Shown here: positions 53,405-62,073 of the stretch, one piece after another | Position numbering within the stretch: the first letter of the stretch is position 1 | How the letters are laid out: every line of letters begins with the position of its first letter | NCBI GenBank assembly: GCA_965250265.1 | Contig: CBDFNO010000009.1 | Coordinates: forward strand, 1 to 64,000 | DNA length: 64,000 bases | Direction of reading: 5' to 3' | DNA from: PRS1 sp965250265 | GTDB lineage: Bacteria; Bacteroidota; Bacteroidia; Flavobacteriales; Flavobacteriaceae | The notes under the pieces: model-generated | What the model saw: only the letters and a program-made list of their open reading frames with translations | What the model was told of the DNA's origin: nothing | The model's database searches: none | Made by a program: the position numbers and the translations under genes

Positions 53405-54531
53405 TGAAAAAAGAGAGGGTTTTTGGGCTAGATCTCATGAGAGCAGTTGCAATTGTTTTAGTTGTATTTTCTCATATTTCATGGATTGTTCCAAAAGCTA
53501 AAGGATTAATTCCTGATGTTATGAATCTTGCTGGTTATATAGGTGTAGAAATTTTCTTTGTGTTGAGTGGGTTTTTAATTGGACGGCTTATTTATAAACT
53601 ATATATATCAGACGATTTTAGATTTTATAGTGTGTTTTATTTTTGGGTGCGACGATGGTTTAGAACCTTACCAAATTATTATTTAGTTTTAATTATTAAT
53701 GTCTTTATTGCAATATATTTAGGCACCCAATTGCCTGTGAACATCTGGCAATATGGGTTTTTCATTCAAAATTTTGTTTCTGAAATGCCTCTATTTTTTG
53801 TAGAATCTTGGAGTTTATCTATTGAGGAATTTGCTTATATTTTAGGCCCTTTATTACTGTATTTAACACTTTTTATAAAAATTAAAGCACCCAAATCTAA
53901 ACTGTTTTTATTAATGACACTCATCATTATTTTAATCTTTACCGTCACAAAAGTAATATACAGTTATAGTGATGGAATAAAAAACATGATGCATTGGAAC
54001 TTGAACTTAAAGGCTGTAGTTATTTATAGAATTGATGCTATTTATTATGGTGTTTTGGCAGCATATGTTTCCATTATTAAACCAGTATTTTGGAAACGTA
54101 TAAAACTTATTGCTTTTATAATTGGCATTGGCCTGTTTTTAGGTTTGAATACTTTAATTCCGTTAAAACATATTTTTATTGAAACAAATACCCTGTTTTG
54201 GAATGTATTGTATTTGCCAATAAATTCTATAGCAATTATGCTGGCTTTACCTGTATTGAGTCAAATGAAAACGGCTTATAAAATAATCCTAAAACCTGTA
54301 ACTTATTTAAGCGTGATTTCTTATGCAATGTATTTGCTACATTATTCAATTATTTTACAACTTTTAAAATATTATTTACCATCAGAAGGATTACCAAATT
54401 TTGATATTATTATATATAGCATTGTATATATATGTCTAACTATTTTCTTATCGTATTTTGTTTATTTCTATTTTGAAAAACCAATGACAGATTTAAGAGA
54501 TTCAAAATTTATAAAAAGTAAATTCGATTAA
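53404..54531 (+). CDS. AT3-family membrane acyltransferase (second copy)
   Basis: A 375-residue paralogue of the gene at 49388: RVFGLDLMRAVAIVLVVFSH, RRWFRTLPNYYLVLI, SWSLSIEEFAYILGPLLL, YRIDAIYYG and FEKPMTDLRDSKF. Both share the unusual closing MTDLRDS. The overlap of one base with the DoxX-like gene shows coupling. The two AT3 genes flank a leftward SCO/PHM-like pair. Their acceptors are unknown, presumably envelope polysaccharides or lipids. Confidence 0.88.
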   Translation: MKKERVFGLDLMRAVAIVLVVFSHISWIVPKAKGLIPDVMNLAGYIGVEIFFVLSGFLIGRLIYKLYISDDFRFYSVFYFWVRRWFRTLPNYYLVLIINVFIAIYLGTQLPVNIWQYGFFIQNFVSEMPLFFVESWSLSIEEFAYILGPLLLYLTLFIKIKAPKSKLFLLMTLIIILIFTVTKVIYSYSDGIKNMMHWNLNLKAVVIYRIDAIYYGVLAAYVSIIKPVFWKRIKLIAFIIGIGLFLGLNTLIPLKHIFIETNTLFWNVLYLPINSIAIMLALPVLSQMKTAYKIILKPVTYLSVISYAMYLLHYSIILQLLKYYLPSEGLPNFDIIIYSIVYICLTIFLSYFVYFYFEKPMTDLRDSKFIKSKFD

Positions 54532-54661
54532 AATTTAATTGTTGATTTAATATATTTTTAGTAGTTAATTAAGAATAATTCAGAAAAAATACAAATATTT
54601 ATCATTTCATTAAATAATATTCATTAATTATTGTAATTCGTTACATATAATTTAAATTTTG

Positions 54662-54669
54662 TATTTTTG
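54662..54669 (+). promoter_or_regulatory. Aconitase promoter -7 element
   Basis: TATTTTTG fits TAnnTTTG, 39 bases before the ATG at 54709. No clear TTG at the -33 spacing. It overlaps the alternative upstream start, which speaks for the later ATG. Confidence 0.45.
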
Positions 54670-54708
54670 CAAAACTTATTTAAAGCAATAATTTTTAAAC
54701 TTAAGCAA

Positions 54709-56973
54709 ATGGCATTCGATATAAATATGATAAAAAAAGTGTATTCAACTATGGCTGAACGTGTAGATAAAGCACGTGAAATTGTTGGCAGACCACTTAC
54801 GCTATCTGAAAAGATTTTATACTCTCATCTTTGGGAAGGAAATCCAATTAAGTCATTTACAAGAGGATCCGATTATGTTGATTTTGCTCCTGATAGAATT
54901 GCTTTACAAGATGCAACAGCTCAAATGGCATTGTTGCAATTTATGCAAGCAGGAAAGAAGAAAGTTGCTGTACCTACTACAACGCATTGTGACCACTTAA
55001 TTCAGGCAAAACAAGGTGCTTCTCTCGATTTAAAACGTGCTAATGATGTAAGTAGTGAAGTATTTGATTTTCTAGGATCAGTTTCGAATAAATATGGGCT
55101 TGGTTTCTGGAAACCTGGATCTGGTATCATTCATCAAGTTGTATTAGAAAATTATGCATTTCCTGGGGGTATGATGATTGGTACTGATTCTCATACAGTT
55201 AACGCTGGAGGATTAGGGATGCTTGCCATTGGAGTTGGTGGAGCAGATGCAGTAGATGTTATGGCAGGAATGTCTTGGGAATTAAAATTTCCTAAACTTA
55301 TTGGAGTAAAATTAACTGGAAAATTAAACGGGTGGACCTCGGCTAAAGATGTCATTCTTAAAGTAGCAGGAATTCTTACGGTTAAAGGAGGAACTGATGC
55401 TATTGTAGAATATTTTGGCTCTGGAGCAAAAGCATTGTCTTGTACAGGAAAAGGGACTATTTGTAATATGGGAGCTGAGATTGGTGCTACTACGTCAACG
55501 TTTGGTTATGACGACTCAATGGAGCGTTATTTACGCGCAACTGATAGAGCAGATATTGCAGATGAAGCAAATCGAGTTAAAGATTATTTAACTGGAGATG
55601 ATGAAGTTTATGTTAATCCTGAACAATATTTTGATCAAGTTATAGAAATAGATTTAAATACATTACGCCCACATTTAAATGGTCCTTTTACTCCGGATTT
55701 AGCCACTCCTGTTGGTGAACTTGGTGCAAAAGCAAAAGCCAATAATTGGCCAATTAAAGTAGATTGGGGACTTATTGGTTCTTGTACAAATTCATCTTAC
55801 GAAGATTTAACACGTGCTGCTTCAATTGCGAAGCAAGCTGTAGATAAAAAAATAGTGGCTAAAGCTGATTTCGGAATTAATCCCGGTTCAGAACAAATTC
55901 GCTTTACAGCAGAACGTGATGGCATTCTAAAGGTTTTCGAAGATTTAGATGCAACAATTTTTACCAACGCTTGTGGACCTTGTATTGGTCAATGGGATAG
56001 AAGCGATTTGAAAGGTGATAAAAAAAATACAATTGTGCATTCTTTCAATAGAAATTTTTCAAAACGTGCTGATGGTAATCCTAATACACATGCCTTTGTT
56101 GGTTCACCGGAAATGGTAGCAGCAATTGCAATTTCCGGACGCCTAGATTTTGATCCAATGAATGATACTTTATTGAATGATAATGGAGAAGAAATAAAAT
56201 TAGATGAGCCAATAGGTATTGAATTACCCCCAAATGGATTTGATGTTGGTGATGCAGGTTTTGTAGAACCTGTTACAGATGGAAGCTCTATAAATGTTTC
56301 TGTCAGTCCAACATCTGAAAGATTACAATTATTAACGCCATTTGAGCCAATTGGAAATAATATAGTAGGAGCAAAATTATTAATTAAAGCTTTTGGGAAA
56401 TGTACAACAGATCATATCTCAATGGCAGGACCTTGGTTGCGTTATCGAGGACATTTGGATAATATTTCTAATAACTGTTTAATTGGAGCTGTAAATGCTT
56501 TTGGAAAGAAAACAAATTTTGTAAAAAATCAAATAACTGGTGAGTTTGGGGGTGTTCCAGATGTGGCTCGTGAATATAAAGCTGCTGGAATAAAAACCAT
56601 AGTTGTTGGAGATCATAACTATGGTGAAGGTTCCTCACGTGAACACGCAGCAATGGAGCCTCGTCATTTAGGTGTAGTAGCAGTAATTGTAAAATCGTTT
56701 GCTCGAATTCATGAAACTAATTTGAAGAAACAAGGTATGCTGGGTCTAACTTTTGCAAATGAATCTGATTACGATTTAATTCAAGAAAATGATACTATTA
56801 ACTTTTTAGATTTAAATGAATTTTCACCTGAGAAACAACTTTCTATTGAATTTGTCCATGCAGACGGAAGTAAGGATATAATTATGGTTAATCACACTTA
56901 TAACGATTCTCAAATAGAATGGTATAATGAAGGTTCAGCTTTAAATTTGATAAAGAAAGAGAATAAAGGTTAA
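54709..56973 (+). CDS. acnB-like: Aconitate hydratase
   Basis: A 755-residue aconitase of the mitochondrial-type (AcnA/mAcn) length rather than long AcnB. It isomerises citrate to isocitrate in the TCA cycle. The [4Fe-4S] ligands are in GSCTNSSYEDL and NACGPCIGQWDR. Domain 4 has GDHNYGEGSSREHAAMEPRH and FARIHETNLKKQGMLGLTF. The ATG at 54709 is chosen because the upstream frame is not family-like and covers the promoter. It is transcribed alone and has a terminator 22 bases after the stop. Confidence 0.95.
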   Translation: MAFDINMIKKVYSTMAERVDKAREIVGRPLTLSEKILYSHLWEGNPIKSFTRGSDYVDFAPDRIALQDATAQMALLQFMQAGKKKVAVPTTTHCDHLIQAKQGASLDLKRANDVSSEVFDFLGSVSNKYGLGFWKPGSGIIHQVVLENYAFPGGMMIGTDSHTVNAGGLGMLAIGVGGADAVDVMAGMSWELKFPKLIGVKLTGKLNGWTSAKDVILKVAGILTVKGGTDAIVEYFGSGAKALSCTGKGTICNMGAEIGATTSTFGYDDSMERYLRATDRADIADEANRVKDYLTGDDEVYVNPEQYFDQVIEIDLNTLRPHLNGPFTPDLATPVGELGAKAKANNWPIKVDWGLIGSCTNSSYEDLTRAASIAKQAVDKKIVAKADFGINPGSEQIRFTAERDGILKVFEDLDATIFTNACGPCIGQWDRSDLKGDKKNTIVHSFNRNFSKRADGNPNTHAFVGSPEMVAAIAISGRLDFDPMNDTLLNDNGEEIKLDEPIGIELPPNGFDVGDAGFVEPVTDGSSINVSVSPTSERLQLLTPFEPIGNNIVGAKLLIKAFGKCTTDHISMAGPWLRYRGHLDNISNNCLIGAVNAFGKKTNFVKNQITGEFGGVPDVAREYKAAGIKTIVVGDHNYGEGSSREHAAMEPRHLGVVAVIVKSFARIHETNLKKQGMLGLTFANESDYDLIQENDTINFLDLNEFSPEKQLSIEFVHADGSKDIIMVNHTYNDSQIEWYNEGSALNLIKKENKG

Positions 56974-56994
56974 AATATTGTAAATAAATTAAAG

Positions 56995-57026
56995 AAAGCT
57001 CTTAATGAAAAATAAGAGCTTTTTTT
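56995..57026 (+). terminator. Aconitase terminator
   Basis: AAAGCTCTTA, 8-base loop, TAAGAGCTTT and a T-run. Confidence 0.9.
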
Positions 57027-57080
57027 ATGCTATAAATTCTATTTGTTATGAATCTATTATCTTTAAAGAAAAAAGGAATA

Positions 57081-57752
57081 ATGAGTTCACTCTGGTTTTT
57101 TGAAGATGTAAACCTTTTTAGTATTCTTTGTCCACACAAATTTAAAGCATACAAAAAAGATCACGATTTTGATGCCTATAATAAAAGGGACTATATCTAT
57201 TTTGAAGAAGATTCATCTAATAAGGTATACCTGATAGAAAAGGGAAAAGTGAAAATAGGTTATTATAATGAAGATGGAGGTGAAATCGTTAAAGCCATTT
57301 TAACACGAGGTGAATTATTCGGAGAAAAAGCAATTCTTGGTGAGACTATACGTGATGAATTTGCACAATCTATAGATAATAATACATCCATTTGTCCTAT
57401 TGGTGTTGAAACAATGCATGATTTAATGCGAAACCATAAAACTTTTAGTTTTAAGATTTATAAGATTATTGGATTTAAGTTTAAAAAATTAGAAAGACAA
57501 CTTCAAATATTGTTATTTAAAGACACCAAAACTAGATTATTAGAATTTTTGAATGAGCTTTGTGTAGATTACGGACATGACTGTACAAAATCTGGAGATG
57601 TAATAATAGATCATCCATACACTCAAAAAGATATAGCTTGTCTTATAGGGACTTCCAGACCAACTCTAAATATACTTTTAAACGAATTGAAAGAAGATAA
57701 AGTCATAGATTTTAGCAGAAAACAAATTAGAATTTATAAAAAACTTGAATAA
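57081..57752 (+). CDS. Crp/Fnr-family regulator
   Basis: A 223-residue regulator when started at MSSLWFFEDVNLFSILCPHK, which is the usual family start in flavobacteria; an ATG 33 bases upstream gives 234 residues. The cyclic-nucleotide-like barrel has IYFEEDSSNKVYLIEKGKVK and GELFGEKAILGE. The HTH is YTQKDIACLIGTSRPTLNIL. No FNR-type N-terminal Cys cluster is present, so it is unlikely to be an oxygen sensor through [4Fe-4S]. It lies between aconitase and a TlpA-type gene. Confidence 0.9.
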   Translation: MSSLWFFEDVNLFSILCPHKFKAYKKDHDFDAYNKRDYIYFEEDSSNKVYLIEKGKVKIGYYNEDGGEIVKAILTRGELFGEKAILGETIRDEFAQSIDNNTSICPIGVETMHDLMRNHKTFSFKIYKIIGFKFKKLERQLQILLFKDTKTRLLEFLNELCVDYGHDCTKSGDVIIDHPYTQKDIACLIGTSRPTLNILLNELKEDKVIDFSRKQIRIYKKLE

Positions 57753-57809
57753 GTGTTAGATTTTATCTAATGTTTCGACATAGTCGTTATACTTTTTATT
57801 TTTTAATGT

Positions 57810-58373
57810 ATGAAAGTTTCAAAATCCCAACGAAAAATTTTCATATTTTTAGTTGTAATAGCGCTACTAATAATACCACAAACGCGTCAACCAATTCAGG
57901 TACTGTTGAATAAAGGATTGGCTTTATTTAGTCCTTCGGTTATAAACTCTGACGACAGAAAAGCGTTGGACAATTATGATTGGCAGTTAGAAGATTCTGA
58001 AGGAAATATATTTAATTACGAATCTACAAAAGACAAAGTCGTTTTAATAAACTTTTGGGCAACTTGGTGCCCACCTTGTATTGCAGAGATGCCAAATTTA
58101 GATAAATTATATAAAGATTATAATGACAAAATCGTTTTTCTATTTGTATCGGATGAAGATGAAGAAAAAATTTCCATGTTTCTAGAGAAACATAATTATA
58201 GTTTTAAAGCTTATAAAGCAATATCAGAATACCCAAATAATTTTAATGTTTCATCCATTCCAAGAACATTCTTAATAGATAAAAAAGGAAACATTGTTAT
58301 AGATAAAACAGGAGCTTCAAACTGGAATAGCGAAAAAGTGAGAACATTAATAGATCAATTGCTTACAGATTGA
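57810..58373 (+). CDS. TlpA/ResA-type thioredoxin
   Basis: A 187-residue membrane-anchored thioredoxin. The N-terminal helix IFIFLVVIALLIIP anchors it; the active site is NFWATWCPPCIAEMP (C87, C90), followed by IPRTFLIDKKGNIV with the cis-Pro. It faces the periplasm and reduces disulfides, for example in cytochrome maturation. It lies 57 bases after the Crp-type gene. Confidence 0.92.
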   Translation: MKVSKSQRKIFIFLVVIALLIIPQTRQPIQVLLNKGLALFSPSVINSDDRKALDNYDWQLEDSEGNIFNYESTKDKVVLINFWATWCPPCIAEMPNLDKLYKDYNDKIVFLFVSDEDEEKISMFLEKHNYSFKAYKAISEYPNNFNVSSIPRTFLIDKKGNIVIDKTGASNWNSEKVRTLIDQLLTD

Positions 58374-58509
58374 AATGTCTTAACTTTTTTTATAAAAACA
58401 ACTGAAAAACAAAAACTCCACTCAAAATATTTAAGTCTTCTTAACTAAACATAATTTATTAACTTCGTACTCTGAAAAATAAAAAGTAGTTACAACAGAA
58501 TACAAGGTT

Positions 58510-60177
58510 ATGACGGATATAGAGATTGCCCAAAGTAATAAGATGGAGCTTATTAGAGATGTTGCTTCTAAATTAAATATTAAAGAAGATAATCTGGAAA
58601 TGTATGGCAAGTATAAAGCGAAGCTTCCAATACGTTTAATCGATGAGGACAAAGTAGCCGGTAACAACTTAATATTGGTTACTGCGCTTACACCAACACC
58701 AGCTGGAGAAGGAAAGACAACAGTTTCTATTGGTCTTACAGAAGGATTAAATAAAATTGGCAAACAAACAACCGTTGTATTACGTGAGCCATCTTTAGGA
58801 CCAGTCTTTGGTATAAAAGGTGGAGCCGCAGGTGGTGGATATTCTCAAGTAGTACCAATGGAAGATATTAACCTACATTTCACAGGAGATTTTTCAGCCA
58901 TAGAAAAAGCAAATAATTTACTCTCTGCGCTTATAGACAATAATATTCAATCTCGTACAAGAAGTTTAGGAATTGACCCGAGAACTATCGCTTGGAAACG
59001 TGTTATGGATTTAAACGATCGTGCTTTAAGGGATATTACAATAGGACTTGGTGGAACTGCAAATGGGATTCCTCGACAAGATGGTTTTAATATTACAGCA
59101 GCTTCCGAAGTGATGGCTATTCTTTGTATGGCTAATGATTTTAGTGATTTAAAACAAAGATTAGGGAACATTTATGTTGGTCAGACTTTTGATAGAAAGC
59201 CAATTTATGCTAAAGATTTAAATGCAGAAAATGCAATGGCTATTTTGCTTAAAGATGCAATAAATCCTAACTTAGTTCAAACTCTCGAAGGCAATCCTGC
59301 AATTATTCATGGAGGTCCATTCGCTAATATTGCTCAAGGTACAAATACAATTTTGGCCACTAAAATGGGATTAACTTTGTCCAATTATGTTGTAACAGAA
59401 GCCGGTTTTGGAGCAGATTTAGGAGCGGAAAAATTCTTGAACATTAAATGTGTTTCAGCAGGATTGAAACCTAAAGCTGTAGTACTTGTTGCAACTATTA
59501 GAGCACTTCGTCATCATGGAGGTGCGACAAAAGAACAATATAACGATGTAAGTCTAGAACGTGTTGAAAAAGGACTATCAAATTTGGAAAAGCATATTGA
59601 AAACATGAAGAATTTTGGATTAAATCCAGTTGTTGCAATTAATTCTTTTCTCACTGATAGTAAAGAAGAAGTAGCGTTAATTCAGGAGCGTTGCGCTAAA
59701 TTAAATGTTCAAGCAGTTGTAGCTAAGGGATTCGCAAATGGAGGAGATGGAATGACTGAATTGGCTCAAACTGTTGTAAAAGAAATTGAAGCAGGTGAAA
59801 ATAGTTTTAAACAATTGTATGATTGGGATGCTCCTGTAAGAGATAAAATTGAAATTATTGCCAAAGAAATTTATGGAGCTGATGGTGTTGAATATTCTAA
59901 AAAAGCACTTAACAATTTAAAAAGTATTGAAGCATTAGGATTAGATAATTTACCAATTTGTATGGCAAAAACGCAAAAATCATTTTCCGATAATGATAAA
60001 TTATTGGCACGACCAAAAGGATTCATGGTAAACGTACGTGAATTCGAATTCGCCGCAGGTGCTGGATTTCTAATCCCGATTTTAGGAAATATGATGCGAA
60101 TGCCAGGACTTCCAGTTGTGCCAGCTTCAGAACGAATGACTATTGATAATGATGGAAAAATCTCAGGATTGTCTTAA
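58510..60177 (+). CDS. fhs: Formate-tetrahydrofolate ligase
   Basis: A 555-residue enzyme that forms 10-formyltetrahydrofolate from formate, THF and ATP. The P-loop is TPAGEGKTTVSIGL, and GVKGGAAGGG-like IKGGAAGGGYSQVVPM and NLHFTGDFSAIEKANNLL are family signatures. GTANGIPRQDGFNITAASEV follows, and the C-terminal GAGFLIPILGNMMRMPGLPV is intact. Length is full. The gene stands alone with a downstream terminator. Confidence 0.97.
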   Translation: MTDIEIAQSNKMELIRDVASKLNIKEDNLEMYGKYKAKLPIRLIDEDKVAGNNLILVTALTPTPAGEGKTTVSIGLTEGLNKIGKQTTVVLREPSLGPVFGIKGGAAGGGYSQVVPMEDINLHFTGDFSAIEKANNLLSALIDNNIQSRTRSLGIDPRTIAWKRVMDLNDRALRDITIGLGGTANGIPRQDGFNITAASEVMAILCMANDFSDLKQRLGNIYVGQTFDRKPIYAKDLNAENAMAILLKDAINPNLVQTLEGNPAIIHGGPFANIAQGTNTILATKMGLTLSNYVVTEAGFGADLGAEKFLNIKCVSAGLKPKAVVLVATIRALRHHGGATKEQYNDVSLERVEKGLSNLEKHIENMKNFGLNPVVAINSFLTDSKEEVALIQERCAKLNVQAVVAKGFANGGDGMTELAQTVVKEIEAGENSFKQLYDWDAPVRDKIEIIAKEIYGADGVEYSKKALNNLKSIEALGLDNLPICMAKTQKSFSDNDKLLARPKGFMVNVREFEFAAGAGFLIPILGNMMRMPGLPVVPASERMTIDNDGKISGLS

Positions 60178-60214
60178 GCAACTTTTTAGTTTTAACCTCT
60201 ATTAATTAAAATAA

Positions 60215-60245
60215 AAAACGCAACTAATAATAAGCGTTGCGTTTT
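60215..60245 (+). terminator. fhs terminator
   Basis: AAAACGCAAC-N11-GTTGCGTTTT stem-loop, 37 bases after fhs and directly before the tRNA-Leu gene of the other strand. Confidence 0.85.
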
Positions 60246-60252
60246 ATAAGTG

Positions 60253-60336
60253 TACCCGAAATGGGAGTCGAACCCACACGCCCTAATGGACACATGGCCC
60301 TCAACCATGCCTGTCTACCAATTCCAGCATTCGGGT
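60253..60336 (-). tRNA. tRNA-Leu (GAG)
   Basis: An 84-nt class II tRNA on the minus strand. Acceptor ACCCGAA pairs with TTCGGGT with discriminator A. D-arm GAATTGGTAGAC, anticodon loop TTGAGGG (anticodon GAG) closed by CATGG/CCATG, a long variable arm, and T-arm GTGGGTTCGACTCCCAT. CCA is not encoded. It reads CUU/CUC codons. Confidence 0.95.
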
Positions 60337-60370
60337 AAAAAAAAAGTCAAGCTTATTGCTTAACTTTTTG

Positions 60371-60443
60371 TGACCTGGCTGGGGCTCGAACCCAGGACCC
60401 TCTCCTTAAAAGGGAGATGCTCTACCAACTGAGCTACCAGGTC
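60371..60443 (-). tRNA. tRNA-Lys (UUU)
   Basis: A 73-nt tRNA on the minus strand. Acceptor GACCTGG pairs with CCAGGTC, discriminator A; D-arm GCTCAGTTGGTAGAGC; anticodon loop TTTTAAG (anticodon TTT); T-arm CTGGGTTCGAGCCCCAG. CCA is not encoded. It lies 34 bases from the tRNA-Leu gene, on the same strand and probably the same transcript. Confidence 0.96.
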
Positions 60444-60572
60444 ATTAATTTTCTCTTTCGAGGGTGCAAATATAAAATGTTTAATTTATATTACAATACT
60501 TTTTAAGTATAATTTTTTGTTTTTTTGTTAAGCTAAACTGCATACATTTACTAAACAAAACAGTGTAATAAA

Positions 60573-61094
60573 ATGAACATAGTTTTATTGGGATATATGG
60601 CTTCTGGAAAGACTTCAATAGGTAAAATATTAGCTAAGAATTTAGCATATAATTTTACAGATTTAGATGATGTAATTGAAGATAGTGAAAAGAATTCTAT
60701 ACAAGATATATTTAAGTTAAAAGGCGAAATTTACTTTAGAAAAAAAGAATCTTGTTATCTAAAAATGATTTTAAACAATAATGATAAAATGGTTTTATCT
60801 TTAGGTGGAGGCACGCCTTGTTATGGTAATAACATGAATTTTTTGCAAAGTTTTTCTAATGGAAAAACTATATATTTAAAAGCGACTATTTCGACTTTAG
60901 TTGATAGGCTTATTAATGAGAAAAGTGCAAGGCCATTAATTTCCCATATTGAGTCTGAAGAAGCTTTAAAGGAATTTATAGGTAAGCATATGTTTGAACG
61001 TACACAATATTACAGTCAAGCCAACTTAATTGTTTCGACAGATAATAAAACAGAACAAGAAATAGTTGAAGCTATAATTTTAAATTTATTCTAA
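60573..61094 (+). CDS. aroK: Shikimate kinase
   Basis: A 173-residue enzyme of aromatic amino acid synthesis that phosphorylates shikimate. The P-loop is GYMASGKTS at 7-15, followed by FTDLDDVIE (shikimate-binding Asp), VLSLGGGTPC and KSARPLI with the lid Arg. It overlaps the convergent phosphoribosyltransferase gene by 9 bases at the 3' ends. Confidence 0.95.
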   Translation: MNIVLLGYMASGKTSIGKILAKNLAYNFTDLDDVIEDSEKNSIQDIFKLKGEIYFRKKESCYLKMILNNNDKMVLSLGGGTPCYGNNMNFLQSFSNGKTIYLKATISTLVDRLINEKSARPLISHIESEEALKEFIGKHMFERTQYYSQANLIVSTDNKTEQEIVEAIILNLF

Positions 61095-61589
61095 AATTGC
61101 TTTTAAAACAGTACCATCTAAATCAACAGCTATATGTTCTTGTAAAGAAGTTGAAAGTGAAATGCCTTTAAAATCAGCTTTCACAGGATATTTTTTGTGA
61201 TTTCTATTCACTAAAACAGCAGTTTTAAATTGTTTGAGAGGTACATTTAAAAAGTGTTTTACGCCATAAATTAATGTAGTCCCCGAATTTAAAACGTCAT
61301 CAATTAAAATAACAGATTTGTTTTTATATTCTTCGTCAGGAATTGAGGTTACAATATTATTTAAGGGATTTTTTTTATCAATAGAAACTTTACAAAGGAT
61401 TGGTTTAATTGGAGATATTTTTTTTAAAACAGTTTTGAGTTTTTTTGCTAAAACATAGCCATTACTATCAATACCAGCTAAAATAATATCACTTTCTTCA
61501 ACATTACTTTCATAGATCTGATACGCAATACGTTTTATTTTGTGCACTATTTCATCATGAGTTAATATGATGTTATTAGTTATTGTCAT
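61086..61589 (-). CDS. Phosphoribosyltransferase (PyrR-like)
   Basis: A 167-residue type I phosphoribosyltransferase. The PRPP loop is VILIDDVLNSGTTLIYG. The N-terminal layout (ILTHDEIVHKIKRIAYQIYE) and the YPVKADFKGISLSTSLQEHI end match flavobacterial PRTases often named PyrR or uracil PRTase-like. The real base is not certain. It converges with aroK. Confidence 0.88.
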   Translation of the reverse strand: MTITNNIILTHDEIVHKIKRIAYQIYESNVEESDIILAGIDSNGYVLAKKLKTVLKKISPIKPILCKVSIDKKNPLNNIVTSIPDEEYKNKSVILIDDVLNSGTTLIYGVKHFLNVPLKQFKTAVLVNRNHKKYPVKADFKGISLSTSLQEHIAVDLDGTVLKAILE

Positions 61590-61618
61590 TATATTTTCTT
61601 TTAAATTAAAATATAAAA

Positions 61619-61990
61619 TTACTCAATTTCGTCGTTAAAACCGTCAATATCTCTACGGTCTTTTTTTGTAGGTCTTCCAGCACCTTTTTTTCTATAATAG
61701 TCTTTAGAATATTTTAATAGTTCTTGTGTTTTAAATAGTTCTTTTGGTGTAGTATCTGTTCTATAAATATCGACAAGTTTTGCACTAATTCTGTTTGGAG
61801 GAATATCGTTTATAACGAGCTGATAATTTATTTGATTCTTCCTTAATACAATTTTATCAGTAATAAAAATTTCTCTACCTGGCTTAGAAATATTGCCATT
61901 TACTTTTACCTGTCCTTTTTTACATGCTATTGTTGACAAAGTTCTTGTTTTGTAATACCTGATACACCATAAATACTTATCTAAACGCAT
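61619..61990 (-). CDS. S4-domain RNA-binding protein (Hsp15-like)
   Basis: A 123-residue protein starting at MRLDKYLWCIRYYKTRT. The S4 fold occupies the N-terminal half (KKGQVKVNGNISKPGREIFI), and a basic tail ends in KKGAGRPTKKDRRDIDGF. Homologues (HslR/Hsp15) bind 50S subunits that carry stalled nascent chains. A longer frame exists upstream, but the ATG at 61990 begins the family's usual N-terminus. Confidence 0.9.
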   Translation of the reverse strand: MRLDKYLWCIRYYKTRTLSTIACKKGQVKVNGNISKPGREIFITDKIVLRKNQINYQLVINDIPPNRISAKLVDIYRTDTTPKELFKTQELLKYSKDYYRKKGAGRPTKKDRRDIDGFNDEIE

Positions 61991-62073
61991 ACAATTTATT
62001 GTGAAAACTACGTTAATGTTATTGTGCAAAATTACATTTTAATTGTATCTTGCGACCTCAAAAATATGCAATA

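Noticed and set aside
57081..57752. FNR oxygen sensor
   Set aside because: The Cys cluster needed for the iron-sulfur centre is missing; only a general Crp/Fnr call is supported.
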